Positions 35,901-43,261 of a DNA stretch of 64,000 nucleotides are shown piece by piece. Source of the stretch: Janibacter indicus (GTDB lineage Bacteria; Actinomycetota; Actinomycetes; Actinomycetales; Dermatophilaceae); contig NZ_FWXN01000011.1 of assembly GCF_900176385.1 (NCBI RefSeq), positions 94,468-158,467 on the forward strand, read 5' to 3'. The stretch's first letter is position 1. Each line of letters opens with the position of its first letter. The notes under the pieces were generated by a model that saw only the letters and a list, made by a program, of their open reading frames with translations, was not told where the DNA came from and ran no database searches. The translations under genes and the position numbers were made by a program.

Positions 35901-36229
35901 CGGGCTCTGTGGGCGGCTTCATCGTGCTCGACACCGAGGTCACCGACGAGCTGGCGGCCGAGGGTCTGGCGCGCGACGTCATCCGGGCCGTCCAGGAGGC
36001 GCGCAAGCAGGCCGGACTCGAGGTCTCCGACCGGATCAGCCTGACGATCACCGGCTCGCAGCAGGTGTGGCAGGCGACCGTCGCCCACCAGGGCCTGATC
36101 GTCGACGAGACCCTCGCCGGTCAGTTCGGCTCCGCTCCCAACCTCGAGGCGCTGCCGCTCGGCGACGGCGCCGTCGAGACCGAGCTCTCCGGCAGCGAGA
36201 GGGTCCGGGTCAAGGTCACGCGCCTGTGA
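32933..36229 (+). CDS. ileS: Isoleucyl-tRNA synthetase, eukaryote-like type (IleRS2)
   Basis: Class I synthetase, 1098 aa. HIGH motif appears as [11 protein letters not shown] and KMSKS as [26 protein letters not shown] and the editing domain are present. The HYGH form and the length place it in the second IleRS class, the type associated with natural mupirocin tolerance (recalled for the class, not tested here). The ATG follows a T-box leader with an ATC specifier, so it is induced when tRNA-Ile is uncharged. lrgA begins 7 nt after the stop and may be co-transcribed. Confidence 0.96.
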   Translation: MTYPKVSTTDATTVASSPSFPDIEKHVLNYWEADGTFQASVDARDAGTDGSNEFVFYDGPPFANGLPHYGHLLTGYVKDVVPRYQTMRGKRVERRFGWDTHGLPAELEAMRQLGLKTTDEVRELGIEKFNEACRESVLKYTGEWRDYVTRQARWVDFDNDYKTLNPGFMESVMWAFKSMYDQGLVYEGFRVLPYCWQDETPLSNHELRMDDDVYQMRQDPAVTVGLRMDSTGADPVLDGAHLVVWTTTPWTLPSHLAVMVGSEIDYVVVEAPVPGVEGATAKYVLAEARLGHYARELGDEPTVLGRYTGAQLLGRTYTPPMSYYAGHEGAFRVVAADDAVTTTDGSGLVHTAGAFGEIDKEVTDREGIAAVMPVAKDGRFIAPVTDYEGMLVFDANGPIIDALKATTRGERADSISEGTILLRRESYEHSYPHCWRCRQPLIYKGVESWFVEVTAIKDKMLANNEQITWTPDHVKHGQFGKWLENARDWSITRNRFWGSPVPVWKSDDPAYPRIDVYGSFEEIERDFGRLPLGADGQPDLHRPFVDELTRPNPDDPTGKSTMRRVEDVLDVWFDSGSMSYAQVHYPFDNAEWFEQHFPADFIVEYIGQTRGWFYTLHILATALFDKPAFSSVISHGIVLGNDGQKMSKSLRNYPDVSEVFDRDGADAMRWFLMSSPILRGGNLVVTEQGIREGVRQVLIPLWNSYSFFALYANALGDGYEAKWSTDSTDPLDRYLLAKLREFVEDTTARMDAYDIAGACDSTRSFTDVLTNWYIRRSRERFWATGDDRADAEVACDTLYTALEVLCRIAAPLLPLMTEEVWRGLTGERSVHLADWPKVEDLPADHDLVVAMDTARAVCSSASALRKANKLRNRLPLRDLTVVVPDAAKLADFGAIVADEVNVRQVSLLDITDPAADFGVSQKLTVNARAAGPRLGKQVQVAIKGSKTGDWSVADDGTVTSGGIELVEGEFTLETVAADDEGSHRATAMLPGSVGGFIVLDTEVTDELAAEGLARDVIRAVQEARKQAGLEVSDRISLTITGSQQVWQATVAHQGLIVDETLAGQFGSAPNLEALPLGDGAVETELSGSERVRVKVTRL

Positions 36230-36236
36230 GCCGCCG

Positions 36237-36602
36237 ATGATCAACGGGATCCTGTGGGTCCTCGGCTGCCAGCTCGTCGGGGAGGTCTTCGTCCGGAGCC
36301 TCGGCCTGTCGATCCCCGGGCCGGTCGTGGGGATGGTGCTGCTCTTCGTGGTGCTGTCCGTGCGCCGGCCGGGGGAGGTCTCGGGCACGCTGCGCTTCTC
36401 CGACGGCCTGCTGCGCCACCTGCAGCTCTTCTTCGTCCCGGTGACGGTCGGGATCATGGTGCACGCGTCGGAGCTGGGGCGGCAGTGGATGCCGGTGACG
36501 GGTGGCCTCGTCCTGTCATGGCTGCTGGGCCTGGTGACCGTGGCCGGTCTGGCCTCGTGGCTGCAGGGGCGCCGGGGAGTGCGGGTGCGCTCGCATGACT
36601 GA
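36237..36602 (+). CDS. lrgA: CidA/LrgA-family holin-like protein
   Basis: 121 aa with four hydrophobic segments and a basic tail. GLSIPGPVVGMVLLFVVL is the hallmark LrgA/CidA sequence. LrgAB act in murein hydrolase export control or in pyruvate transport; which applies here is unknown. It starts 7 nt after ileS and overlaps lrgB by 8 nt. Confidence 0.85.
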   Translation: MINGILWVLGCQLVGEVFVRSLGLSIPGPVVGMVLLFVVLSVRRPGEVSGTLRFSDGLLRHLQLFFVPVTVGIMVHASELGRQWMPVTGGLVLSWLLGLVTVAGLASWLQGRRGVRVRSHD

Positions 36603-37299
36603 GGCGATCGACTGGCTGCGCGACTCCCCGCTCACGTGGGTCTTCCTCACCCTGCTCGCGTACCGGGCCGGTGTGTGGGTGCGCGACCGCACCGGCGGTC
36701 ACCCGCTAGCCCAGCCGGTGCTCGTCGCCGCGGCGCTGCTCATCACGCTGCTCGCCGTCCTCGGCATCGACTACGACACCTACATGACCGGCGGCTCGCT
36801 CATCCACCTCGTCCTCGGTCCGGCGACGGTCGCGCTCGCGGTGCCGCTGCACCGGCAGGCGCACCACCTGCGCGAGTTGGCCCTGCCGCTGGCGATCGCC
36901 CTGCCCGCCGGCGCACTCGTCTCGATCGGGTCGGCCGCGCTCACGGTGCGTGCCCTCGGTGGCTCCGAGGCGCTCGAGGCCACGATCGCGCCCAAGGCGG
37001 CGACGACGCCCGTGGCCATCGCGATCGCCGAACACATCGGGGGAGTGCCGGCGCTCGTCGCCGCCTTCACGATGCTCGCCGGCATGCTCGGCGCGGTCTT
37101 CGGGCCGTGGCTGCTGGACTCCCTTCGCGTCCACGACCGGCGGGTGCGGGGGCTGGCCATGGGCGCCGTCTCCCACGGTGTCGGCACCTCGCGCTCGCTG
37201 CACGACGACCTGACCGAGGGGGCCTTCGCCGGTCTGGCCATGGGCCTGACCGCGCTCCTGACGAGCGTCCTTGTGCCGCTCGTCATCGCCCTCCTCTGA
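36595..37299 (+). CDS. lrgB: LrgB-family membrane protein
   Basis: 234 aa, several membrane helices, partner of LrgA. Conserved ATIAPKAATTPVAIAIAEHIGG and AVSHGVGTSRSLHDD define the family. Its stop codon lies inside the left arm of a 32-nt perfect palindrome, which is probably its terminator. It is likely co-translated with lrgA because of their 8-nt overlap. Confidence 0.88.
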   Translation: MTEAIDWLRDSPLTWVFLTLLAYRAGVWVRDRTGGHPLAQPVLVAAALLITLLAVLGIDYDTYMTGGSLIHLVLGPATVALAVPLHRQAHHLRELALPLAIALPAGALVSIGSAALTVRALGGSEALEATIAPKAATTPVAIAIAEHIGGVPALVAAFTMLAGMLGAVFGPWLLDSLRVHDRRVRGLAMGAVSHGVGTSRSLHDDLTEGAFAGLAMGLTALLTSVLVPLVIALL

Positions 37300-37329
37300 C
37301 TCTGCATTGCCCTACGGCAATGCAGAGTC
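37298..37329. terminator. Palindromic terminator at lrgB stop
   Basis: Perfect 14-bp arms GACTCTGCATTGCC / GGCAATGCAGAGTC with a CTAC loop, followed by TTGATG. It forms half of a larger mirrored pair with 37346-37365. Confidence 0.7.
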
Positions 37330-37345
37330 TTGATGTCGAGAGGTT

Positions 37346-37365
37346 GCATTGCCGTAGGGCAATGC
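37346..37365. repeat. Second copy of the 20-bp GCATTGCC palindrome, inverted
   Basis: GCATTGCC-GTAG-GGCAATGC is the exact reverse complement of the 20-bp core (37304-37323) of the preceding hairpin. The two can pair with each other or each fold alone. Confidence 0.8.
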
Positions 37366-37380
37366 GGAAGAAGGGGGGAG

Positions 37381-37397
37381 GTCGCCGCCGCGGCGAC
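37381..37397 (-). terminator. Possible terminator of the SRPBCC gene
   Basis: GTCGCCG-CCG-CGGCGAC hairpin followed on the minus strand by CTCCCCCCTTCTTCC. Confidence 0.35.
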
Positions 37398-37434
37398 GCG
37401 CCGCTTGCTCCCTCCCCCGCCTGCGCGTTCGGGG

Positions 37435-37937
37435 TCAGGCGGCGCCGTCGGCGGCCGCCGGCTCCATCGGCGCGCCCGTCTCGAGGACGGTCTTGATGCC
37501 GGAGAGCACCCAGGGCCAGCCGCCGCCCCCTTCGTTGCTCGGGTCGGGGCTGCCGGCCACCTGCTCAGCCGTCGTCGGCCGGCCAGTGAGGTCGTGCGTG
37601 AGGGTCAGACGGACCGAGCCTGGGCGCTCGGCTCGATCTCCCAGGTGAGCGTGCCGGGCTCCTCGTCCTCGATCCAGACCGGCGCCCAGGTCTGGACGAG
37701 GCGACGCGGCGGGTCGGCCTCGAGCACCTCACCGGTGACGACGACGTCGGGCATGCCGACCGCCTTCATGTCCTCGCCGGCCCGGTGCTCGAAGTGCCCT
37801 CCGGCGCGCAGGTCGTAGTCGACGTCGCCGGCGTAGCCGTAGAGCCGGCTGAACTCCGCCGAGGTGACGGCCGCCCACACCCGCTCGGGAGTGGCGCTGA
37901 TGAAGATGCGATGGATCTGGATCTCGCTGTCGCTCAT
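37435..37937 (-). pseudogene. SRPBCC (AHSA1-like) family protein, frameshifted
   Basis: Reads as an activator-of-Hsp90-ATPase-like START-fold protein: VWAAVTSAEFSRLYGYAGDVDYDLRAGGHFEHR, then RRLVQTWAPVWIEDEEPGTLTWEIEPS. Near 37610-37620 the frame breaks. The original frame stops at 37605, while the next frame continues RLTLTHDLTGRPTTAEQVAGSPDPSNEGGGGWPWVLSGIKTVLETG to a stop at 37435. One inserted base (for example a G in the GCGCCC stretch) would restore a normal protein of about 167 aa. Its ATG overlaps the ArsR stop, so it was the second gene of that operon. Confidence 0.8.
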
Positions 37938-38269
37938 GGCTCGTCGTCCTCCAGGACTCGTTTGAGATCGAGCAGCGCGGAGGTCCGCGCCGCCGTGTAC
38001 TTGCCGATCCACCGGTCGTGGATCGCGCGGATGGGGACGGGGTTGAGGTGGTGCAGCTTGGTCCGCCCCTCCTTGCGGGTGACGACGAGGTTCGCTTCCT
38101 CGAGCAGCCGCAGGTGCTTGGCCACCCCGAACCTCGTCATCTCCGTGTGCTCGCGCACGACCTCCTCGAGGTCGGACTGGCTGCGTCCGTCACGCTCGAA
38201 GAGCGCGTCCAGCAGCACCCGGCGGATCGGGTCCGCCAGGGCCTTGAAGACGAGGTCGTCATCGCTCAC
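37934..38269 (-). CDS. ArsR-family winged-helix regulator
   Basis: 111 aa. Helix-turn-helix in DPIRRVLLDALFERDGRSQSDLEEVVREHTEMTRFGVAKHLRLLEEANLVVTRKEGRTKLHHLN. No metal-binding cysteine pair is present, so it belongs to the SRPBCC-linked group that senses other signals. I chose GTG 38269: TATCAT ends 6 nt upstream, and the ATG at 38305 lies upstream of the palindromic operator. The stop overlaps the SRPBCC start (ATGA). Divergent from the cupin gene. Confidence 0.85.
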   Translation of the reverse strand: MSDDDLVFKALADPIRRVLLDALFERDGRSQSDLEEVVREHTEMTRFGVAKHLRLLEEANLVVTRKEGRTKLHHLNPVPIRAIHDRWIGKYTAARTSALLDLKRVLEDDEP

Positions 38270-38275
38270 GTCATC

Positions 38276-38281
38276 ATGATA
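38276..38281 (-). promoter_or_regulatory. -10 hexamer of arsR-type gene
   Basis: Minus-strand TATCAT, 6 nt, GTG 38269, touching the operator. Confidence 0.5.
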
Positions 38282-38303
38282 GGTGACCAAATGGTCACCT
38301 ATC
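38278..38303. promoter_or_regulatory. 26-bp perfect palindromic operator
   Basis: Arms GATAGGTGACCA / TGGTCACCTATC with AA at the centre. It lies between divergent leaderless promoters, overlaps the arsR -10 and ends 6 nt before the cupin -10, so one dimer or two could shut both directions. Confidence 0.75.
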
Positions 38304-38309
38304 AAGACC

Positions 38310-38315
38310 TAAGGT
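38310..38315 (+). promoter_or_regulatory. -10 hexamer of cupin gene
   Basis: TAAGGT, 7 nt, ATG 38323. Leaderless pattern. Confidence 0.5.
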
Positions 38316-38322
38316 GTGAGAC

Positions 38323-38661
38323 ATGGACACGACCCTGCACTCCGCCTCCGGACTCCTCGACCTAGCGCCGACGAGCGAAGGGGGTCGCCCCGGCGTCAAG
38401 AAGGCGCTCGTGGGCCACGGCTGCCGGGTCGTGATGTTTCGCTTCGCGGCCGGTCAGGTGCTCGCGGAGCACACGGCGGCCTTCCCGATCCTCGTCCAGT
38501 GCCTCTCCGGCACCGTGGAGTTCGCCGCGGGGGAGCAGGTGGTGACCCTCGGTCCCGGAGCCGTCGCCAACCTCGACGCGCGGGTGCCCCACGAGGTGCG
38601 GGGGGTCACCGATGCCGTCTTCCAGCTGGTCATGCTCGACCCGGCGGCCGCTCCCGCCTAG
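38323..38661 (+). CDS. Small cupin-domain protein
   Basis: 112 aa, one cupin barrel: first metal motif region around HTAAFPILVQCLSGTVEF and second PGAVANLDARVPHEVRG, with His at the usual ends. It may bind a small anion or metal; enzyme activity unknown. It contains a CGAAGGGGG motif in Ser-Glu-Gly-Gly, using GAA. Divergent from arsR across a 26-bp palindrome. The TAG stop shares CTAG with the stop of the convergent ABC ATPase gene. Confidence 0.8.
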   Translation: MDTTLHSASGLLDLAPTSEGGRPGVKKALVGHGCRVVMFRFAAGQVLAEHTAAFPILVQCLSGTVEFAAGEQVVTLGPGAVANLDARVPHEVRGVTDAVFQLVMLDPAAAPA

Positions 38662-39455
38662 CGGGTGACCGGCTGCACGTGCGGCACGACCATCGGCGTG
38701 CCCGACTGCGGGTCGTCGACGACCTCGGCGCCCAGCCCGAAGACCTCGCGCACCAGGTCACCCGTCAGCACTCGCTCGGGAGGGCCGTCGCCGGCGACAC
38801 CCCCTTCGTGCATGACGATCAGACGCGAGGCGAAGCGCGCTGCCTGGTTGAGATCGTGGAGCACCGCGACGATCGTGCGGCCCTCGCGGTTGAGACCGGC
38901 GAAGAGCTCGAGCAGCTCGTACTGGTGCGCGATGTCGAGGAAGGTCGTCGGCTCGTCGAGCAGGATCACCTCGGTGTCCTGCGCGAGCACCATCGCGACC
39001 CAGGCTCGCTGCCGCTGCCCGCCTGACAGGGTCGCCACCGGCGTGTCGGCGAGGTCGGTCAGGTGGGTGCGTTCCAGCGCCGCCGCGATCGCCCGGTCGT
39101 CGTCCGGTGACCACTGCCGCAGCACGCTGTGGTGGGGGTGCCGCCCGCGGGTCACCAGTTCGGCGACGGTGATCCCCTCCGGGGCCGTCGCGCTCTGCGG
39201 CAGCAGCGAGATCCGCCGGGCCACGGCGCGGCCGGGCATCCGGTGCAGGTCCTCGCCGTCGAGCTCGACCCGCCCGCCGGAGGGCCGGTTGACCCGGCAC
39301 AGCGTCCTGAGCAGGGTCGACTTGCCGCAGCCGTTGGGTCCGACGACGACGGCGAACTCACCGTGCTCGATCGTCAGGTCGAGCCCGCGGATGACCGGCT
39401 CCCCGCCGTAGCCGACGGTGACCTGGTGGGCGCGGACGAGCGAAGGGGGGGTCAT
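38658..39455 (-). CDS. ABC transporter ATPase for iron-siderophore uptake (FecE/FhuC-like)
   Basis: 265 aa. Walker A VGPNGCGKST, signature LSGGQRQRAWVAM, Walker B VILLDEPTTFLD, H-loop VLHD. The protein is typical of cytoplasmic ATPases for the FecCD/BtuCD class of importers. It is last in the operon SBP, permease, permease, ATPase and overlaps the preceding permease gene by 4 nt. It contains a CCCCCTTCG motif near the 3' end at 38800-38807 and another at its start (39442-39449). Confidence 0.92.
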   Translation of the reverse strand: MTPPSLVRAHQVTVGYGGEPVIRGLDLTIEHGEFAVVVGPNGCGKSTLLRTLCRVNRPSGGRVELDGEDLHRMPGRAVARRISLLPQSATAPEGITVAELVTRGRHPHHSVLRQWSPDDDRAIAAALERTHLTDLADTPVATLSGGQRQRAWVAMVLAQDTEVILLDEPTTFLDIAHQYELLELFAGLNREGRTIVAVLHDLNQAARFASRLIVMHEGGVAGDGPPERVLTGDLVREVFGLGAEVVDDPQSGTPMVVPHVQPVTR

Positions 39456-40462
39456 GTCGCCTTCTTCCATTCGGAGACGAGCAGCGCACCGAGGTAGACG
39501 CCGCCGATCGCGAGCGTGAGGATGCCGACGGGCAGCCCGTCGAAGACCGGGACCTGCTGGGTGGCCAGGTCCGCGGCCGAGAGCAGGAGGGCGCCGGTCA
39601 CGGCGGACAGCCCGAGCAGCGGACGTGCGCTGCGGGCCAGGCGCCGGGTGATGTGCGGCGCCGTGAGCGCGACGAAGGCGATCGGCCCGGCGACCGCCAC
39701 CGCGCCGCCGGCCAGCAGGACGGACAGGAGGACCGCGCGTCGTCGGACGGCACCGGAGTGCACGCCGAGCGAGGCGGCCACCTCGTCGCCCATCTCGGTC
39801 AGGCCGAGGGGGATCGAGAGGAGGGCGAGCGGCACGACGGCCAGGGCGAGCACGACCCAGATCGTCGCGACGTGGTCCCAGCCGCGCGCGTTGAGGCTGC
39901 CGTTGAGATAGGCCGACAGGACCGTCGCCTTGTCGCGGGCGACGACGTAGACGACGTACTGCGTGAAGGCATAGGCCATCGCCGAGACGCCGATGCCGGC
40001 GAGGACCATGCGCATGGGGTTGCTCAGCCCCGTTCCGGTGCTCACCGCGACGAGCCCCACGGCGAGGACCGCGCCGAGGACCGAGCCGAGGACGATCGAC
40101 GTCGCGCTCGGCATGAGCAACCCGACGAAGGCGGCCCCCGCGCCCGCCCCGGCACTCACACCGATGACGTCGGGGGAGCCGAGTGGGTTGCGCGTCACCG
40201 ACTGGAAGAGCGCGCCCGACGCCCCGAGGGCGGCCCCGGCCCCGAGGGCGACGAGCAGACGGGGCCCACGCAGGTGGCCGAGGACGAAGTTGGCCTTGCC
40301 CGTCGCCTCGCCCCGCGCGACGTCGACCATGCCCGCCGGCAGGTCGGGCAGGGCCACCCCGAGGCCACCCATGGTCAGCGTGGCCAGGGCCGTGGCGACG
40401 AGGGCGAGCAGGGTGAGCCCGAGGACGCTCGCGCGTCGACGGGCCGGGGCCAGGGCGCTCAT
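39452..40462 (-). CDS. FecCD-family iron-siderophore permease, second subunit
   Basis: 336 aa, about ten membrane helices. Conserved GHLRGPRLLVALGAGAALGASGALFQSVTRNPLGSPDVIGVSAGAGAGA and GPIAFVALTAPHITRRL. Pairs with the next upstream permease to form the heterodimeric channel. Start and stop overlap neighbours by 4 nt each. Confidence 0.92.
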   Translation of the reverse strand: MSALAPARRRASVLGLTLLALVATALATLTMGGLGVALPDLPAGMVDVARGEATGKANFVLGHLRGPRLLVALGAGAALGASGALFQSVTRNPLGSPDVIGVSAGAGAGAAFVGLLMPSATSIVLGSVLGAVLAVGLVAVSTGTGLSNPMRMVLAGIGVSAMAYAFTQYVVYVVARDKATVLSAYLNGSLNARGWDHVATIWVVLALAVVPLALLSIPLGLTEMGDEVAASLGVHSGAVRRRAVLLSVLLAGGAVAVAGPIAFVALTAPHITRRLARSARPLLGLSAVTGALLLSAADLATQQVPVFDGLPVGILTLAIGGVYLGALLVSEWKKAT

Positions 40463-41481
40463 GCCTGGGCCTTCCGCCCGAGGCGACGCACGGCGAGCAG
40501 CAGGATCGGCGCACCGACGAAGGCGGTGACGACGCCGACCATGAGCTCCTGCGGCCGCAGCACGACCCGGCCGACGACGTCGGCGCCGAGCAGGACGATC
40601 GGGCCGACGAGGAGGCACCCGAGCAGCTGGCGGCGCATGTCGAGCCCGACGAGGGCCCGCACGATGTGCGGCACGGCAAGGCCGACGAAGGCGATCGGCC
40701 CGACGGCAGCGGTCGCGGCGGCGCACAGCAGCGTCGCCGCGCCGAGGGCAACGGTGCGCACCAGCGTGGTGTTGACCCCGAGGCCCGCCGCGGCTTCGGT
40801 GCCCAGGACCAGCGCGTTGAGGCTGCTCGCGCACAGCAGCGCCAGGACGAGTCCCACGACGACGAAGGGGGCGACCGCCCGCAGTTGGTCGAGCCCGCCG
40901 TCGCCGAGCGACCCGACGACCCAGAAGCGGTAGTTGTCGAAGTGCCGGGGCAAGGAGAGCGCGATGGCCTGGACGTAGGCGTTGAGCACCGCCGCGACGA
41001 CCGCGCCGGCGAGCACGAGCCGGACCACGCTCGCGCCGGTGTCCCCGGCCGTGCCGATCGTGTGGACGACGAGGGCGGCGATGCCGCCGCCGAGCAGGGC
41101 CACCCAGGCCGAGGCGACGGTCCCGGTGGAGACGCCGAGCCACACGCTGGCGCTCACCATCGCGGCCGCGGCGCCGGCGTTGATGCCGAGCAGCCCCGGG
41201 TCGGCGAGGGGGTTGATCGTCACCCCCTGCATCAGGGCCCCGGAGACGGCCAGCGCCGCGCCGACCCCGACCGCCAGGAGGGTGCGCTCGATGCGGGCGT
41301 CGAGCACCGTCGCGAGGTAGGTGTCGGGGCGTCCGGTGAGGGCGTCGACCACCTGGGGCAGCGACGTCGGCTTCGACCCGATGGCCAGCGAGAGCAGGCA
41401 GACGAGGGCGAGCACGACGACGCACCCCACGAGGACCAGGACGGTCCGTGGGGTGCGTCGAGAGGTCGAGCCAGCAGTCAC
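40459..41481 (-). CDS. FecCD-family iron-siderophore permease, first subunit
   Basis: 340 aa, same fold as its partner: RIERTLLAVGVGAALAVSGALMQGVTINPLADPGLLGINAGAAAAM and GPIAFVGLAVPHIVRAL. Starts with GTG at 41481, 10 nt after the binding-protein gene, and overlaps the next permease by 4 nt. The two permeases are clearly different in sequence, so this is a heterodimeric importer rather than a recent duplication. Confidence 0.92.
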   Translation of the reverse strand: MTAGSTSRRTPRTVLVLVGCVVVLALVCLLSLAIGSKPTSLPQVVDALTGRPDTYLATVLDARIERTLLAVGVGAALAVSGALMQGVTINPLADPGLLGINAGAAAAMVSASVWLGVSTGTVASAWVALLGGGIAALVVHTIGTAGDTGASVVRLVLAGAVVAAVLNAYVQAIALSLPRHFDNYRFWVVGSLGDGGLDQLRAVAPFVVVGLVLALLCASSLNALVLGTEAAAGLGVNTTLVRTVALGAATLLCAAATAAVGPIAFVGLAVPHIVRALVGLDMRRQLLGCLLVGPIVLLGADVVGRVVLRPQELMVGVVTAFVGAPILLLAVRRLGRKAQA

Positions 41482-41491
41482 CCGGCGGAGG

Positions 41492-42520
41492 CTACTTCGT
41501 GTCGGCCTTGGCGATGGCCGCGTCGATCATCTCCGGGTAGGTCTCCAGGGCGTAGGGGACCGTGAGCGGGTTGATCATCGACGAGGCGGTGACGAAGGAG
41601 TTGTCGTCGCTCGAGACGACCGCGCCGGCCTTGATCGCGGGGATCGAGGCGTAGAGCTTGTTGCTCATCGCCTGCTTCTTGGCCTTGGGGTCGCTGTAGA
41701 AGGTGAAGATCAGGTCGCTGTCGTTGAGCTTGTCGGCGTTCTCGTACCCGATGACGGCGGAGTCGGTGCCCTCGGTCTCCTTCATCTTGTCGACCGCCGG
41801 GTCGCTCTTGAGCCCGAGCTTGCGGACCATGTCGGCGCGCTGCTCGGTGGGCTTGAAGACGCCCAGGGTGTCGGGCGTGGTGTAGACGTAGCTGAAGGTG
41901 TAGTTCTTCCAGTCCGGGTGCTTCTTCGCCTCGTCGGCGAGCTGCTTCTCGAGGTCCGTGACGAGCTTCGCCGCGTCGTCCTCCTGGCCGAGCGCCTGGC
42001 CGATGATCTCGATCTGCTCGTCCCAGTCGATGCTCCACGCCTGGTCGGGGTAGGCGACGGTCGGTGCGATCTCGCTCAGCGAGTCGTACTGCTCCTGGGT
42101 GATGCCCGACCACGGGGCGAGGATGACGTCGGGCTCGAGCTCGACGATCTTCTCCATGTCGAGCTCTTCGCCGGCGCCGACGAACTCGGGCAGCTCGCCC
42201 CCTTCGTCCTTGACGGCCTCGTTGACCCACGGGGTGTAGCCGGACTTGTCGGCGGCCCAGGCGTACTCCTCCATGCCGACGGGGATCGTGCCGAGGGCGA
42301 TGGAGGTCTCGGTGGAGCCCTGGCCGAGGGTGACGACCTTCTCGGGCTTCTCGGTGATCTCGGCGGTGCCGAGCGAGCTCTTGATCGACACGGGGAAGGC
42401 GCCGTCCCCGCCGGACGTCGCGTCGGCGTCCGAGCCGGAGTCGGAACCGCAGGCGCTCAGGGCCAGGGCTGCGGTCAGGAGGGTGGCGGCACCGGTGGCG
42501 CGCAGGCGGGTCAGGGGCAT
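41492..42520 (-). CDS. Iron-siderophore ABC transporter substrate-binding lipoprotein
   Basis: 342 aa. Lipoprotein signal with lipobox LSAC (Cys24), then a low-complexity Gly/Asp/Ser linker and a periplasmic-binding-fold III body (PEKVVTLGQGSTETSIALGTIPVG ... LEPDVILAPWSGITQEQYD). First gene of the four-gene uptake operon. A DtxR/IdeR-type box lies upstream, so it should be repressed when iron is plentiful. The siderophore is unknown; no siderophore synthesis genes are in the window. Confidence 0.92.
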   Translation of the reverse strand: MPLTRLRATGAATLLTAALALSACGSDSGSDADATSGGDGAFPVSIKSSLGTAEITEKPEKVVTLGQGSTETSIALGTIPVGMEEYAWAADKSGYTPWVNEAVKDEGGELPEFVGAGEELDMEKIVELEPDVILAPWSGITQEQYDSLSEIAPTVAYPDQAWSIDWDEQIEIIGQALGQEDDAAKLVTDLEKQLADEAKKHPDWKNYTFSYVYTTPDTLGVFKPTEQRADMVRKLGLKSDPAVDKMKETEGTDSAVIGYENADKLNDSDLIFTFYSDPKAKKQAMSNKLYASIPAIKAGAVVSSDDNSFVTASSMINPLTVPYALETYPEMIDAAIAKADTK

Positions 42521-42567
42521 CGTCGTTCCTTGCGAAGGGGAAGCCGGTCCGGTGACCGGCGTGAACG

Positions 42568-42586
42568 TTAGGACACCCTAACCTAA
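42568..42586 (-). promoter_or_regulatory. IdeR/DtxR iron box
   Basis: Minus strand TTAGGTTAGGGTGTCCTAA matches the 19-bp DtxR/IdeR consensus TTAGGTTAGSCTAACCTAA (recalled) at all but three or four positions. It is 48 nt upstream of the binding-protein start. Confidence 0.8.
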
Positions 42587-42621
42587 CCTGACCCAACCTG
42601 GAAGGGGTGCGGTGCGGGGCG

Positions 42622-43179
42622 TCAGTCCGTTGCTCCGTCGCGCCGGTGCACGCGGTGGCCGTCCCGGTCGAAGATCATGATCACCTCGGCCGGGCCGTCG
42701 ACGGCGACGAAGGCGTGGGGTGTCATCGTCTCGAACTCCGCTGCCTCGCCGGCCTCGACGCGCACGACCCGGTCGCCGAGGGTCAGCTCGACGCTCCCCT
42801 CGAGGACGAAGAACCAGTCATGTCCCGGGTGCACCCGCGGCTGCGGCCGCGGCCCGGGCTCGAGACGCACCTTCATCGCCGTCGTGCTGCCCGTGGCCTT
42901 GGTGAGCATCCACGTGGTGCGTCCGTGCTCGCGGGTCGGGGTGGGGCGGATGACGACGTCCTCGTCGACGTCCTCGGCGAGCAGCGTCTCGACGTCGGTG
43001 CGCAGGGCGCGGGCCAGGGGGAGCAGGACGTCGAGGCTGATCGCCCGCTTGCCGGTCTCGATGCGACTGATCGTCGAGGGGCTGAGGTGGGAGCGCTCGG
43101 CGAGGTCGTCGAGGGAGAGGGACTGCGCGCGCCGCAGCCCGCGCAGGCGGGTGCGGACGGTCTGCTCGATCTCGCTCAC
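42622..43179 (-). CDS. XRE-family regulator with C-terminal cupin
   Basis: 185 aa. N-terminal Cro/CI helix-turn-helix in SLDDLAERSHLSPSTISRIETGKRAISLDVLLPLARAL, then a cupin domain in the second half (HPGHDWFFVLEGSVELTLGDRVVRVEAGEAAEF). This layout is common in regulators of small-molecule metabolism. GTG 43179 has GAGGAG 4 nt upstream, so it is leadered. It is divergent from the flavoenzyme-methyltransferase fusion, and CTTGC-N7-GCAAG overlaps the shared promoter region, so it probably represses itself and the fusion gene. Confidence 0.9.
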   Translation of the reverse strand: MSEIEQTVRTRLRGLRRAQSLSLDDLAERSHLSPSTISRIETGKRAISLDVLLPLARALRTDVETLLAEDVDEDVVIRPTPTREHGRTTWMLTKATGSTTAMKVRLEPGPRPQPRVHPGHDWFFVLEGSVELTLGDRVVRVEAGEAAEFETMTPHAFVAVDGPAEVIMIFDRDGHRVHRRDGATD

Positions 43180-43204
43180 GGGGCTCCTCGGGTGCTCGTT
43201 CGTT

Positions 43205-43221
43205 CTTGCGTATCCTGCAAG
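43205..43221. promoter_or_regulatory. Inverted repeat CTTGC-N7-GCAAG (probable XRE operator)
   Basis: 5-bp arms, 7-nt centre, in the divergent XRE-cupin / fusion promoter region. A half-site-like TGCACTATGCGCA lies at 43228-43240. Confidence 0.5.
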
Positions 43222-43248
43222 GAAGTATGCACTATGCGCAGGCGCGCC

Positions 43249-43254
43249 TACCGT
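43249..43254 (+). promoter_or_regulatory. -10 hexamer of the flavoenzyme-methyltransferase gene
   Basis: TACCGT, 7 nt, ATG 43262. Leaderless pattern. Confidence 0.5.
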
Positions 43255-43261
43255 GGACGTC

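Noticed and set aside
32786..36457. A 1223-codon minus-strand frame opposite ileS
   Set aside because: Same reason: the sense strand carries HYGH, KMSKS and a T-box leader.
37298..37365. Repeats after lrgB as a CRISPR array
   Set aside because: Only two copies, in opposite orientation, no spacers and no cas genes.
42532..42610. GAAGGGG copies at 42534 and 42600 counted as the motif
   Set aside because: They have four Gs only, so they were not counted.
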